Shown: piece after piece, positions 1 through 13,898 of the stretch
Numbering within the stretch: the stretch's first letter is position 1
How the letters are laid out: each line of letters opens with the position of its first letter
Assembly: GCF_018139145.2 (NCBI RefSeq)
Contig: NC_059480.1
Location: 15,996,428 to 16,060,427, forward strand
Direction: 5' to 3'
Length of the DNA stretch: 64,000 bases
Source: Gymnogyps californianus
Lineage: Eukaryota; Chordata; Aves; Accipitriformes; Cathartidae
The notes under the pieces: model-generated
Seen by the model: the letters and a program-made list of their open reading frames with translations, nothing else
The model's database searches: none
What the model was told of the DNA's origin: nothing
Made by a program: the position numbers and the translations under genes

Positions 1-3000
1 GGCAGTGCCAAACTGATGGATCGCCATTCCGTTTTCTAAAGTGCCCTCCCTGACAGCACGGGCTGTGCCAACAAATCTAACTGAGAAAGTCCAGGATAGC
101 AACTCCAGGCCGTTTATCAATTCAGTTTGAGGCTTGCAAGGTAGAATTTCTAACTTCTCCCAGTGTCAGTACCAGGAGTACAAGATAGCCATCCCTGGCA
201 GGTTTTCTCCTTGTGTACCTCTCTGCTTTGGTGAAGTGTAATGAACAGATGAATCCTGGAGCCTGTATGTCAGTTTAGCCTATCTTTGCTGAATAGACGG
301 AAGAGAAAAAGTGTGGGACAAATGGAGTATATGCCTCCTAGTCGAGCTCACCCTCTCTTGCTTGGTTTCTTGACAGTTTATTTTGTTGCCCTTGCTCTGC
401 CCTGTTACAGATAATATTGACTTAATGAGTTTGGTTTCTGCGTTCCAACAGGATGTGTCTAAAAATGTGAAAGTAGAAAAGTGAGGGTAACTCTAGCAAA
501 GAAAAGGGACTTTGTGAGCTTTCACCGGCTGGGGAGCTGCCTGGGGCTGTAGGGAGGATGTCTGAGATTCTTCTGCAGATTTGTCAAGTCCACTTTCTGC
601 TTATGAGCTGAACTAAGAAAGACCTGTGGACTACTCAGTGACGTGTAATAAGATAGTATGAAAGTGCTTTGAGCTTTAAGGCGTTCTCTAACTGGTGGAG
701 ATCAGGATGAGACCAAATATAGGGTACTTCCCTTTCCGATTGCTGTCAGAGACCTTGGATCTGGCCAGCTCCCATATTTTCCAAAATGTTCTGCAAGGAG
801 GAGATTTCATGAGTCATCCTGGTCATGGTGATGAGCCGAGCCGAGCCCGCACAAAAGTGTTGGAAGCGCTTTGCTGTGACATTAGCTTATGACTTTCTTC
901 TTGGCGCAGGGAACCAGCGTTGCAGTGGGGTAACATTAGTGGGAAATGCAGAGTTGTTTCCACTCACTCTCCTCATTAAACGGGCTGAATTGTGCAGCGC
1001 GGTTCAGGGAGTTCAGCCCAGGCTCTCCTCCAGCCGGTCTCCTCTTTAGAAACATTAATGCCTAGGCAACCAGACAGTTTCTGCATATGTCTGATAGTTT
1101 GGGCAGGCAGGCAGGTGTTGTGGTTATGGATACTGCATAAGAACCAAAATAGATGCATAGAAAGACAGTGGTAGAAGTTGGCACAGATCCTGTCTTTTCT
1201 GTACATGAGCTGACAGGATGTAGCATGGAGGAACCACCTGTGTCCTGGCTCCCTCCTGCTCCCTCAAGGCAGGACTAGCCATGTGTTTGGCCTTGACAGC
1301 TGCAGATAGTAAAAGAAGCCGAGCTGTCTGAAAAAGGAGAAGTCATCTCGGTGAAAATTTTGGGGGAGAAAATAGACAAGTGCAGATGTTAATTTGTTAG
1401 AAAAAAACAAATTTCTTGAGTTTTAGATTGCAGGGAATGAAAAATATCAGTGTCTGAGAGTGTCAAACTTTCCTTCAGTTACTTCTCTTCTCCCTCTTGG
1501 AGGGAAATATCAAGACATAACACTGCCTTTCCTCCTCTCAAACTAGTTGCTAAATGCTATTTGTTTTTAGCAATATCTTTTTCTCTGTTTCTCATAATCA
1601 CAAAACACTTCCTTGGGCTTTTCTATACAAATGCATCAAAACTCAAAGGCATGGTTAGTTCCACTGAAGACACAGTGAGCTGCTCCTCAGTGGATGGCTG
1701 CTTCAGGTGGCCAGCTGAGTGCAGAGGGGAAGCAGAGCACCTCCTTGGCTCCTGCTGCAAAGGTCCATCAAGCCCCTGGAGAAACCAGCCCAGCCTGTGC
1801 AGCTGCACCACTTTGTGAATCATGTGTAAACCACTGCAGGCCGTGAATCTCAGTCACAAGCCCCTGAGAACTACTGGGCAGAATGGTTCATCTTTGCAGC
1901 AGGCGGGTAGTAAGCAGCCGAGAGGTTGCATAAGTCCATCTTCTCCTCCAGGTTTGCAATTGCATCTGGAGGGCAAGGGAAGTCAGGAGACGGAAAGCAA
2001 AGGCATTGGGAGGAGGTGCTGGAGAGCTTTAGTCAAAGGTGGTGCAGGGTTTTGAAGAGAGCCTTGGTTGAACTTTGCACCTAGGTCCTCACAGGATCCC
2101 AAACAACCATTATTTTGGTTGAATTCAGGCTGCCAGCATCAGGTCCTGCACTATCACGGCTTACTCGAGTGCTTTTCCTCTGTCCTCTTTCTGCTAAAAA
2201 GCCTAAAACTACCTGGACATTTGCTTGTAACACAGGATAAAGTGTAAAAGCAGAGGGGTTATTCTGAATGCTTTTTAACCTGGTTCTCCCTTTTGAAAGC
2301 CTCTTATAGTAGGGTTTTAAATTGGTTTAGGGACAGAGCCTGAATGTGATGTTAGTTAACACGATGGGATAATCAAGTCACTTTGATTTCTCCCCAGGCA
2401 AACCTCTCTGCAGTCTATTAAAATGAAATATGATGCCACTGCCATTTCCCTCAGCTGTAGTCAAGGAGATATTTGTTTTAATTCAGCACAAGATTGCCCC
2501 ACAGGCTCTGATTTCTACTACCCATATTGACGTTTGTATTTTATTGCCCTTTTACAATACACACTAAAAGGATGTTGTACTTGCCAGGCTAGCTTTTGAG
2601 AACTTCATCTCCGAATCAGTCTGTATAGGATACACTGAAATTGTTCTCTGTCTGTCATTAATGTACTGTGTCATACAATATTAACACAGGCTCCATTTGT
2701 TTTTCAGGCAGCCTTGGGGTTAGTAAGGGACACAAATAGAATATAGCATATTCACAGAATATAGTCATATTATCCTGGGTATGATTAAAACAGAGGGGCC
2801 CCCTTGTCCCAGCTTGTATAAATGTTCAACATGTTTCTGATTAGCTGGCACTTCACCTTCAAATGTAAGTGACCTGAGAAGGTACGAGGAACCGGACCAT
2901 AGATGATAGTACGTGTTACTGTCGTGTTTCATCCAGCAGGGATGCGTTTCATTAAAAGGTGTATAATTTATGAGGCATGTTGGGACGAAAGGGGCTGCAA

Positions 3001-5725
3001 AAGTGCAAAACCCTGTTTTAAACTCCCTGTTTAAGCATGGAACTATCTGAAGGTTACAGGCACTGACGCCATGTGAAGCCATGCTCAGTGTAATCCACAG
3101 GTCAGAGTAGGGGATGCAGGCAGCTACTTCCACTCTTTCATCTAATATGTTTTCTAGTTGGCAAATCTGAGTTCATAGAACTAGACTTTTTCAAAGGGAG
3201 AATGACAAATTGACAAGATGTTATAATTTTTCAATTAGATGAATTGAAACAAAAAAATCATTTTGGCATTGATATGTCATAATATTATGATTTGATTGAA
3301 AATGTCCTTTCTGCTGTGACTGATTCCACTTTCATTTCTCCCTTTCCTGGATTTTTTTTTTTCTTTTTTTTTTGACTGGTTAATACATCAATATCTTGTC
3401 CTGCTTTGAACCAAGAACATTCCAGACATTCCCAGAAAAAGAAACCTTTCCTAGCAAGGCTGGTGGTTCACTCCCACTGTCATGTATGTGGTTGTTCAGC
3501 CTGAGATGTGAGGCCCTGCAGCCCTGTGCTGTGTTATATTCTGGTGGTTATGTATCTCACCATTTTGTTTCTTTTGGAGAGCACAACAGTGGCAAAATTT
3601 GGCCCCGCCACATCCTTGGAACCAAAGTTTTGTTGCGACTAAATCTTGTGCAGCATTTTCTATTAAGGAAGTGAAAGAAAGGTAAAAGCAAAATTGCTGG
3701 ATGGAAGAAGAACTATTAAACTAATTCAGATCAAATTCCTTTGAGACATGGCTGAGGATTTATAGTTGGATCTCATTGTATCTCAGTTTGTTTGAGATAC
3801 TTTAGTGAAGCATCGAGGAGATGCATAAAACCCCTTCATCTTTCCTATCCATCTCCTCTTACTCTTGCCCATCTCAAAGGCTTGGCTTATTAGAAGAATA
3901 CAGTAAAAGACTAATTGCAAAGAATGGGGGATTTTAATGACTTCATTTACATACAGAGAATTAGTCTAAAATCAATATTAGGCTGTCAGAAAGGAGAATT
4001 AGCTGAATGTTTTTTCTGGGTTTTCATGTCAAGGAAATGTAAGTTTAAGCAATGCAGTTTGGAATACTCTTTGGGATTAGTTTTCTTTTCCTTCCCTAGC
4101 AGCTCATCCTCATTCATTTCAAGACTCTTTTTTTTTTTCCCATGAAAATTGAAGTATAAGGAACTTTTAATGTTTTCTTTGTACTTGTGGCAAAAGCTGG
4201 CCAGTTTTATCTGCAGATCTGGTTGTCAGATGGTGTCAGGAAGGGATAGTGCTTGTGTTCTGAGAGCCTAAAGTCAAGGCTGAGAAGGAAACACTGACTG
4301 TTCTGGAGGAACAAGGTTGTCTTCCCTAGATGTGGCCATTGCTGGTGCCTAGAGAGGCAGACAGACAGATCCTGAAGACTGGCCTCAGTGAAACTGTTGC
4401 AGTTAACCTTTCATCACCCTGTGAGCAGTACCTGGCTTAAGTTTCCAAGCAGAGCACCAGTGAAGTGACCCAACGGTTTGCAAAAGTTAACATTACTTTA
4501 AATTAGCTTTCTTTATTGCAAAAGCTGTTGCAATAGACTTTTATCTCATCAGCATGGGGCTCCATCCCGCTCCAGGGTAAAACCAAGTGGCAGAGTGAAG
4601 TGCTGTCCCAGCTGCAGGACACTTGCCATGTCCTGACGTGGTGGGCTGACCATGCCTTTTGCATGCAGCAAGCATTGGCGAGGGCTTACACCACCCCATC
4701 GGTCCATCTTGCTGAGCCTGGAGGGCAGCCAGCTCACCTCCCGGCCTTGGTGCAGGATAAACTGTAGTTCGGGTCCTGTGTCTCTTTGTACCATGTGTAA
4801 AATGCCATACCTGCTAATGCCACTGCCTAAATAACAATGAATTCCTGTAATTTCCATAGAGGTCTCAGGAGGCTTTTTACTGCTCCTGGGAGGGGCCGCT
4901 GGAGTCCCCGTACTTAGTGCCAGTGATTGAGCCTCTGGGATGGGATGTGTGTTTCCTCCCCGCTTTGCCGTCTAACCAGCCCCTCTGGTTGCTCCATTCC
5001 TTCTCATCCACTGCTAGCTGAGAATCCCAATTCTCCATTAAAACTGCTTTCCTATTTAAAATACAAGATTAAAAAGAAGTCATAAAGAGCCTAGAACTCC
5101 CACTTCGTCAGATGCAGTGAAAATGGGAGTTATTTTATGTAAAATATTAAAGTGAATGGACAAAATGGAAGGGAAAAAAGCCTCGGTGACCTCAAGTGGG
5201 TAAAAGAAGTCACTTTGGATGATCAGTGATTTGATTTTCTTCCTGAGGCTTGATACAGCCACTGGATTTAGAGTCTTCTTGTTTGAGGAGATGTTCAGAG
5301 CACGGGGAGTGGATCAAACTGTTACAGACTTTTAGATGAAGAGGTGCGAGGAGCTTGTTTTAGTTCAGGTGATATAGGGAAAAAATCTTACCAAGTATCT
5401 CAAACGGACTTACTAAGGACCCACAATAGCTGTCCTCGTGCTGTCTCTGCTCCATGCTGGAATTGACTCCACTTGCCGTTCACACTGTCTGTGTCCCCCA
5501 GCGTGGTGGTGTGGGGCCCTCCCATGGGAATACTGTGTCTTTGGCACAGCGCTCCAAATGGGCAGAGCCCTCCCACTTCTCCCTACAATGGGAGCTTCAC
5601 CTGTGCTTCTGAGAGATGGGAATTCACGTTTCACTGGGCCACCCTTCAACACCTTCCAGAACTCAAGCAGCTGGCTTGCATGCATCCATTTGTACTCACT
5701 TCATGCTCCTGGATTTGAAATATAT

Positions 5726-5747
5726 GGGGGGTGGGGGGCGGAGGAGG
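5726..5747 (+). other. G-rich run, weak G-quadruplex candidate
   Basis: Two six-base G runs separated by a single T are followed by C and further GG pairs. A three-tetrad quadruplex would need to split a continuous G run with a bulge or zero-length loop, so this is a weaker candidate than the others in the window. It lies on the sense strand of the FGF12 intron. Confidence 0.3.
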
Positions 5748-6901
5748 TGAAACCTGAGATTTTGGAGAATGCAAAGGCCATTTACAGAGTTACCATTCCA
5801 TTCTAGTGATACTGATCTAGTCTAAACTGAGAGAGATGTTGTGGTTCTGCAGAGCTGTTGCTATACAGAGCTTGTATAGTCCTCATTTGTGGCGTGTGAA
5901 CGTGGACCCAGATGCTGAACCCCCAGATTTCTGCAGCACTTTGGCCCAGCTGTGCAGCTCCTGTTTTTGCAAGTCCATTTTGCAACCACCAATGAAGTTC
6001 TGTCGATTTGAGGTCGACAATATTGGTTTAGATTCATCGTGCATTTCAAGAATATTTTCCAATCATGATACACTCTAGGTTAGTTTTAAATTGTCCAAGC
6101 TTTAAGACATAAAGAAAAGAAAAAGTATCTTAAACCCAAAGATATTTATTTAGTTGTACATCAAGAAGGATAGTTTTTCATCCTGCATTAAGATTTCTCC
6201 CAATACATACATAGTAAAGCTCAGCAAAACAAAACAGTATCTCTTTTCATGTGCGCTATGGCTGACTCATCATTGACATGAACATTGTTCCCCTTCCTGC
6301 CAAGGCAGGAGATAGCTCAGTCTTTGATCTTCAGAGTGACTGGAGATGGAAAAGCCTTCCAAAGTCCATAATCTCCTTTTTTTTAGCCTTATCTGCATTG
6401 AGAGAAGGGTCCTGCAGGTTTTTCTGTATCAAGCTGCCTGTTAAGCTTGATCAAAGGTTTTGATTTCTGTCCCCCTTCTTCTAGAGGTCTTCCTAATCTG
6501 TGGTGGATCTACACGTATCTGCACACAGGTGTTGGTGTTCCATGTCAGGACGAAAACTGGCATATGTAAAGTCTTCAGGAATGGTAACCACAAATCTAAG
6601 AAGAGTCAAATGGTTTCCCTTGTGATCTCCTGACCTGGCCTACAGCTCCTATGGTTGATGGAGGCTATGGGTTACCCACTAACCACCATAGTGGTTTAGC
6701 CAAGCAGAAAGGAGTAAGACCTCTAGGAGCAGGAGTGTGGCTTATCTCAAAGTTGGGAATACAGACATAAGGTGTTTCAGTATCACCTCTGGTGAGGCAT
6801 CAAAGTTCTAGGAACAAATGATGGGGAAGGGTACACACCATGTTCCTCATGTCTGCTCTTCTACAATTACAAATAACTATGTCATTGACTTTTATTAGAT
6901 A

Positions 6902-6952
6902 TAGAATCACAGAATATCCACCCTGAGTCCCACAAAATGCTTCTCTAAAAAG
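6902..6952 (-). repeat. Possible CR1 LINE 3'-end remnant
   Basis: The phrase agaatcacagaatatcc on the + strand resembles the reverse complement of the 3' end of avian CR1 elements, which usually reads as repeated agaatca(t/c)agaat followed by a GTTGGAAGGGACC block. Here the GTTGGAAGGGACC block is missing and only a cccacaa-like piece follows, so the match is degraded. The call is tentative. Confidence 0.3.
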
Positions 6953-8483
6953 ATCAAACTTAAAGGACGTAATAGGAAATGCCAAAGGCCACAATAACAG
7001 TGTTAATTTTATGACTACAGAGGATAGAAATGAGACATCACGTTCAAACTTTGCATAAAGAAACGATATTTTTATATAAATGCAAACCAAAGCTCAGAAC
7101 ATTTTGACCGAATATTATTTAGTGGCTCTTGTTCTCTCCCAAACAGGATGTTCCAAACACAGACAGATCCTTTATCTAGAAGAATATATCCATCAGAGAA
7201 TCCACTTGCCTGCCTCTTCTGTTCATAAAATATGTAATTCCTCAGTCATCATTCACACACGTACTATTACATTCATTTCTTTGTCTGTAGTTGATGAAAA
7301 TGGTTCCATTCAGGCTAAATTTGAGAGGAGAAACAAGGACAGGCATGTGCGAGGGAACAGAACTGAGCTCATATAGTGAGCCATAAACCACACTAATGCC
7401 CAGAATTTTCTAGCAATACAGCTAAACTATGTATATGTGGACCAAAATGATGCTAATAGTTTAGTTAATTAAACCATTGCCAGCCTGCTGCTGTTATGTG
7501 TTAATCCCTAATACTAAAATAGCTGAATGTACCCAGACGCTGCAAACAACTTTGTGAATTGTGAATTAATTAACTCTCCACCCACCCTATATAGCTAGAG
7601 GGCAATTATCGCTTCATCTATTCTATATCACCCATGTTCTGAGCTTGGTCCTCTGCACTGTCAGTGGACAGGACACCATTCATTACTTGTTACCGACAGA
7701 TTTATGAATAGAACATGAAAGCATGAGTACAACTGGTATGTCTGGTACTGGGAAAGCCTCTTAATGGGTATTCCCAGCAGCTGTTTGCTAAGTGGAAAAA
7801 AGAAGGAAAAGTAACCAAAAATATCTTCTTAATTAACAGTCCGTGTTGAAGAGGAGCAGTGTGATACATGGGGACAATTCTTTGGGACTGACCGATGTCC
7901 AGTGGTTACTCTCGTGGCCAGGACTGTTTTCATCTCTGTTTTTCTTGCCTCATCTTCCAGGCAGTAGGTCAGATTAGGTCCTTGCCTAGAGCATCTCTGC
8001 CATCCGAAATTGCCTCCCTGTGTGGGCTCCTCCTGCCTGTCATCGAGCCGCTTTCCAGACTGCAAAGAGCAAAGCGATAAGGGGCGGCTGGAAAATCGTT
8101 CTGTTCCGCGGAGCTCTTGGTGCCACACAAGCACGAGAGCTTGGGAACAGTTTGGGGACAGCGGATGAGATCGGAGTGCCCGCTCTCCGCTGGAGCACCC
8201 AAACCCGGGGAGGGCACAGAGGCGCAGACCCACACCTCAGACCTCCCACTGGAACTCTGTGCAAGGCACAGATATTTTGATTTTGATGAAGCATTTTTCA
8301 ATGGAAGAAGTTTCTTTTAAGCTTTGGGGTTTTTTTAGGCAATGCTATGCTTTGCTTACTTGTCATTCATTATCTCCACCAAACAAGAGCCTGAGAAAAT
8401 GAGATGTGTATGTACTCTGGAGGTCTCAAAGTCAGTCATATCAACCCCCTTCTCGGGCAGGCAGAGCTGGCTGTAGCCATGGT

Positions 8484-8506
8484 GGGGACGGGGATGGGAG
8501 GGTGGG
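8484..8506 (+). other. G-quadruplex motif in FGF12 intron 3
   Basis: Five runs of three or four G occur within 23 bases, with spacers of 3, 2, 1 and 1 bases. This meets the usual four-run, short-loop rule with one run to spare. It is on the sense strand, so it could form in the pre-mRNA as well as in the DNA. It sits inside a locally GC-rich stretch about 280 bp after a CpG-rich patch. Confidence 0.65.
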
Positions 8507-8948
8507 TGCATGGGCATGGAGCATGCACTGCAGGGGCTTGCCGCGTGCGACCTCCCTCCTTGCCAAGTTAGTCCAGCCCTGCTGTCTCCCGCCTGGAGAG
8601 CACATCTGGGGAGCTGTCCCTTGGCCTGCCCTCACCAGCAGATGGAAAGACTGAAAAGGGACAGAGGATCTTCCTTGCAAAGCCCCAGTGCAACTCTGGG
8701 GAGGCTAGAGGAGAGAGTTTAAGGAACTGGGAAGGAACAAGGTGCCCAGCCAGCATGTGTGGGTCTTCTCTGGGGAGGATTTGGGAAGATTTTCCATGGG
8801 TGACAACCAGCCACCTGTGCAGACTGTGGTTCTCAAACCCTTCCTATCAGCCCTCAGATGGGAGAGATCACAGCCAGTTCATTTGATGTTTGAATCAAAT
8901 GAGGCTACATTTAATAAAGCAAGTCCAGGGAGCATCACAGGCCCCCTT

Positions 8949-8963
8949 CTGCTGCTGCTGCTG
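8949..8963 (+). repeat. (CTG)5 microsatellite
   Basis: Five uninterrupted CTG units lie in the intron, 12 bp before a perfect palindrome. The tract is short and probably stable. Confidence 0.8.
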
Positions 8964-8975
8964 CCTGTGGCTTTG

Positions 8976-9004
8976 TTGTCAAGGTTGTTAAACAACCTTG
9001 ACAA
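8976..9004. repeat. Perfect 29-bp palindrome
   Basis: The left arm ttgtcaaggttgtt (8976-8989) and the right arm aacaaccttgacaa (8991-9004) are exact reverse complements around a single central A. Arms of 14 bp with a one-base spacer are rare by chance in 64 kb. As RNA the loop would have to open a few pairs. No gene or element boundary is visible here. Confidence 0.9.
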
Positions 9005-12000
9005 ATGTTCTTAATAAGTGACAGGCTGCCTTGGCAGGGTTTCCATGCACATCAAATGTGCTGCTTGAGGTGAATCCAGCCGTCCCACTCCCGCTCGGGA
9101 GGGACGGGAGAAACTCCTCAGGCAGAGCCTCATGTTTTGCAGTATTGGGGCCACCCTGCAGTGGGGATGTCCACATGAGCCATGGAAGTCACGGTCCCGT
9201 GGACACAAATGGCAGGTCTGATAGGGTGGTAACATTTCTTTGCTTATTTATTTTTTTTAATCCTTGCAGCTGCGACGTGTCAAGGCAGATCTGCCAGTGT
9301 CATTTTCCGCCCTTGGTCAGTGTGTGACATTTTTTATGATGGCCCTTTATAGGCCACATTATCTTCCCTTCTATTACTTAAAAATCTATTACCTTTTTAT
9401 GCATCAGTTCAATCTCCTTTTCTGCAGTGAACTGCTTTGTGGTAGGACATGGAGGTTCAAAAATGCTGCGGCTGTGGATTTGGCTTCCCCAGGAGCTGAA
9501 TTGATGCAATGACTTTTTATTCAAGCCAACCTTTAAATTTTGAGGCTACAGAGGAAATTTTCCTTGAGGCAAGTTATGCCATTACTGCCATGGTGGGAGC
9601 ACTTGCATGCTGTCTGAAGCAGCTTGTGCTGCTCAGAGAGGGGATGTTTTATTGGACACCCCTTGGTCTTATCTGATGTGACAACTCCTACGTATAGTAA
9701 GATAACTTGCATGCAAAAAATCAAATCTGTGGCTGGAGTTGTCTGCGTCCAATAGAGATATTAACTGGGACTTGCTGATGGCAAATAAAAATGGGGAAAT
9801 ACAGTCTGAAGAAGTCCTTGGTGGTTTTTACAGTTTGTGCCCTTTTAGACATGAAAAAGATTTTCTAGTCTGTCAGGATCAATATTGAGCTGAGCTCTGC
9901 ACAACTGGTCGCACCGTCATTCATTAGCACAGCACCCAAAGGCAGTGACTTGAGACTACCATATCACTGCATTTTTGCGAGTATTTTTTCCTTCCTCCCC
10001 TGCCCTTGGTTCAGTAACCAATATCCTCTCGGTCTCAGCAGAGCCCAAATATTGGTTGCAGATAATGGTAAAAATCATGAAAAGCTCAAAGGGCATGCTT
10101 TTCCTTCTGTTCTGCCCTGACAGTCGGTGTCTGGCGTTAGGCAGTGTTGTCTCAGCTGAAGGCTGAGCTTGCTGGAGGATGAGAAACAGGATCACTGGTC
10201 TCCTGTCTAATTGCAGAGCCCTCAGATTGCAGCTCTGCTGTCTTATGTTTAATAGTATAATTTATCTACTATTTAAGTCTGCAAGACTTATGCTGAACAG
10301 AGGCATTGTAGTATGTATTTGCCTGTGCAAGTACACATTTTCATCTACTTACAGGTTAAATTTTTAGTGGTTGAAGTTGGTGTAATCATTTCATTGGATT
10401 TACAGCCCTCATGAGTAGTAGATAACTGTTACTGTGTGAGTGCCTGTGTAGCACATGTGCGTATCCATATATGTATCCCTGGCTTGCACAGAGCCTGTCC
10501 ACTCATATGCCAGTGATAGTTTCTATTTCAATCTCAAACAAGGATTTAGCAGCCGTGGCAGAGCAGCAGTGAGGATTCCTGTTACTGAGAATTAAATTAC
10601 TTTTTAGAATAAGCTGCAGTGCAACGGTCCCCAGCACCCTGTGAAGCAGTGGCATGCATAATTAAAAACCAAACTACTCGTGTCAAGTAAATGAACAGAC
10701 CATGTCTTGTCAGCTTCCTCCTTTGCCTTCTTATTTTTTGTTATTGTATGTCAACCCTTGCTTTGGAGTTCGCAAAACTCAGTCATTTGTGGTGCCTCTT
10801 GCATCATTAGTATGGCAAACACAGCAAGAATCAGCTTTCTTGTGATAATAAAAAACCAAAGCACAGCAACTGCCAGATTGGGTCAGCCCTGTATTCCCAT
10901 CTCATCCTGTAGCTTGCCCATTCAGAGCAGACAAAAAAATACTCTCCAGCAGATAGGATTGAGATAATCTGCCAACCCTACCCCATTTGTGTGCTGTCAG
11001 GTAACTCAGCTCTCCTTTGTGCTCCCTGGCCCAGTTTCCCCAGTTACTCACACTGAATGGATGGCAGCTTGCTCCCAAGCTCTTTTTTGGAGTGAACAAC
11101 CTGATTCCCCCAGGGCTGTCAGGGTAGCGACCATTCCCCAGGAGGCGGTACGGAGGAGAGAGCAGGACAGGTGTGTTTTTTTCCAGTCCTTGTGCAGTCC
11201 TCCAAAATAATCCTGGCAGGTCTTGTATCCTCTTAACATCCCCCCAAGCTATAACCCAGGGCCGGCAACGCTTGATCCCATGCTCTAAAAACATCGCCAC
11301 TGGGCTTCACCATGACCCTCTCGTTATTTCAAGGGCTTTGACCTGAAGAATCATGCAGCAAATGATGGTGTGACAGAGCCACAGGAGCACCTTGTACAGC
11401 CCAGACTTGTGGGCCAGGGGCTGTGCCGACACAGCAGCGTGCCTTTGCAGGGGGTTGCCACAGCAATTTGGACACGAGCCCATCTCTGCAGATCTGGGTG
11501 GACTGGATACATATAGCATCCTGCCTGTTGCCTGGGCTTGAACGCTCACCCAGATTTCTCTTGCACAGCTCTCAAGATCATGACCTCTCTCTCCTGTCTC
11601 CAGTCCTTCTCCTTGCCACATGTGTGTCTTCAGCCCTGGAAAAAGGTGAAACTTGAGCCTAGGAGAGAGAAAAATGCAAATAGAGGAATCTCAGGTGCTG
11701 GGTGGGGGAGAATCCAAACTGATCAGCAGTCCAGCATGTACCCTGAAATTGCTCAGAATCTCACAGAAGTTTCTCTTATCCTGAAAATCAATAAAAGCCA
11801 ATTAACTAGAGGTTAGAAAGGGTCCTTGCTGATAGGCCAGATAGACACTTGGCTCCTTCTATTCACCTGCCAGGCTCGTTAACAAAATCTGAACAAGTTC
11901 CAGGGACCTGCTTGCTGCTTCCCCTCGGGGCTTGCCCTTCATCCCAGCTCTCATAGCCCATCTCTGTCAAATGGAGCGCTTTGGGCAAATCACTTAGCTA

Positions 12001-13695
12001 GGCAGCTTTCAAACCCTCTCTCAAAGGAGAGCTAGGTTGGGAAGATTTAACTGAAGATGGGTTAGAAAAAAAAAAGAGAAAGCAAGGACACAGAGGGGCT
12101 GTTCCAATGGGAAATTGTTATTAAGCAGCTGGAGAATACAGCAAAGAAAGCTCTGTATAAAGAATTAGCTGCATGAAAGTCGATCCACTTTTTATAGACT
12201 TACCTTGATTTTTTCACACTCCAGTACCGTTATTAACTGCCTGAACCCATATTGCTGAACAGAAAAGATTTATGTATCTAAAAAGCATGGAAGTTTGAAA
12301 AACCCAGGCCTTACTCTGCTCTCAGTCCCATTGCATCTACACAGTGACTGCAGTCGGGATGCAGGGTGACAAGCTCTGCCTGCTTCTTCCAGGACTGTGG
12401 TCTTTCATTAGTATAAAGCACATGAGATGCTACAGCAGATCATTTCAAACCAAGGCAACTGCCTTCTTTGGCAGAGCAGCTAACTGACCTAACAGACATA
12501 AAGGAAGGAATGGGGATGCGATGCACTATGATATAAGTAAGCCTTTTGAGAACTCTCCACAAGAAACTCCTGTCTGGGCAAAAGGGGGCTGGATTGAATT
12601 AATGTAAGGTGGGAGGACACATACTTAAAAAAATCACCCTCTGCATAGCAGTGTGTTGCAGTTAAATGGGGAACAGACTGTGAGGAGTCTTGAGCGGTTT
12701 GTCTTGAGTCTCGTTTCAAGCCAATGTTTTCATTTAATGATGCGTGTGATAGGAGACCGTACTCCTAGAAAAATGCGTGGATTGTGCCAAATTGGGATTC
12801 ACTTTGAAGGATATAGTCAGAATTCAAGTATCACCTTGATACATTGGAGAAGTAGTCCAAAATCAATAGAGTAGAATTCAGTAAAGATGAGTTTCTCATG
12901 AGTTATGCTCTAGAAAGAAAACTTCAGTGCACAGATAGAGAATGAAGAATATTGAAGGCAGCAACGCTACAGGAAAGAAACAGGAACTTACAGCAGACCA
13001 CAAATTGAACATGAGTCAAGATTGCATGGGAAGCTTATAAAAAAAATACCTTTCATTCTGGCTCTGAATAGATACCATTGGGGAGGAGGGGTTGTTATTC
13101 TGCTCCTCAGGTGGAGGACTGGAGCCAGTTCTGGGCGCTGCGCTTAAGAAAACCACAGGAAAACTGGAAAAAAAAGAAGGCAAGGAGGAAAAAAGAGGTC
13201 CAGAGGAAAACAGGAAGGTTTAGAGGGAAAACTATGAAATATTGGGAGGATGGAGTGCATTTATTTTGTTTTTTCTTAGAAGAGAGAAGGTCAGGTATGG
13301 CACAGAGGCATGAAGGATGACAGACAGGCATGAGAGCAGCATTCATAGACACAGAAACTGTTCTTAGGATGGTTGTGACCAATTGTTTTGTGGGAATGGC
13401 AAAAACCAACAGGTTTAACTCTCAGTAACTGTCCTGGTTTCAGCTGGGATAGAGTTTCTTTTCTTCCTAGTAGCTGGTACATTGCTGTGTTTTGGATTTA
13501 GTGTGAGAATAATGTTGATAACACACTGATGTTTTAGTTGTTGCTAAGTAGCGCTTATCCTAAGTCAATGACTTTTCAGTTTCCCATGCTCTGCTAGTGA
13601 GGAGGTGCACAAGAAGCTGGGAGGGGGCATAGCCGGGGCAGCTGACCCAAACTAGCCAAAGGGATATTCCATACCATAGAACATCGTGCTCAGTG

Positions 13696-13701
13696 TATAA
13701 A
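13696..13701 (+). promoter_or_regulatory. TATA box of the sense solo LTR
   Basis: TATAAA lies about 265 bp into the LTR, where a U3 promoter would place it, and the same position is kept in the second LTR (TTTATA on the + strand at 28605-28610). Whether it is active in any tissue cannot be seen. Confidence 0.5.
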
Positions 13702-13898
13702 CTGGGGGGAGTTGGCCAGGAGGGGCTGATCGCTGCTCGGGGACTGGCTGGCCATCGGTCAGCGGGTGGTGAGCAATTGCATTGTGCATCACTTGTCTTT
13801 CTTGGGTTTTATTTCTCTCTCTTTTTGTTATCTTCCTTTTCATTACTGTTGTTATGATGATGATTGTTATGATTATTATATTTTATTTTATTTCAATT

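Larger units (their letters stand above)
1..13429 (+). other. FGF12: FGF12 intron 3, first visible part
   Basis: This stretch lies upstream of the penultimate FGF12 coding exon and is read as intron because the exon that should precede it, coding the middle of the beta-trefoil core, could not be found anywhere upstream in the window. Open frames here are short, overlap on both strands and lack coding character. Contents I could identify are a possible CR1 remnant near 6902, a (CTG)5 run and a perfect palindrome near 8976, a strong G-quadruplex motif at 8484, a local CpG-rich patch at about 8040-8230, and a short MIR-like phrase near 11983. The rest is unique-looking intronic sequence with T-rich runs. 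Confidence 0.8.
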
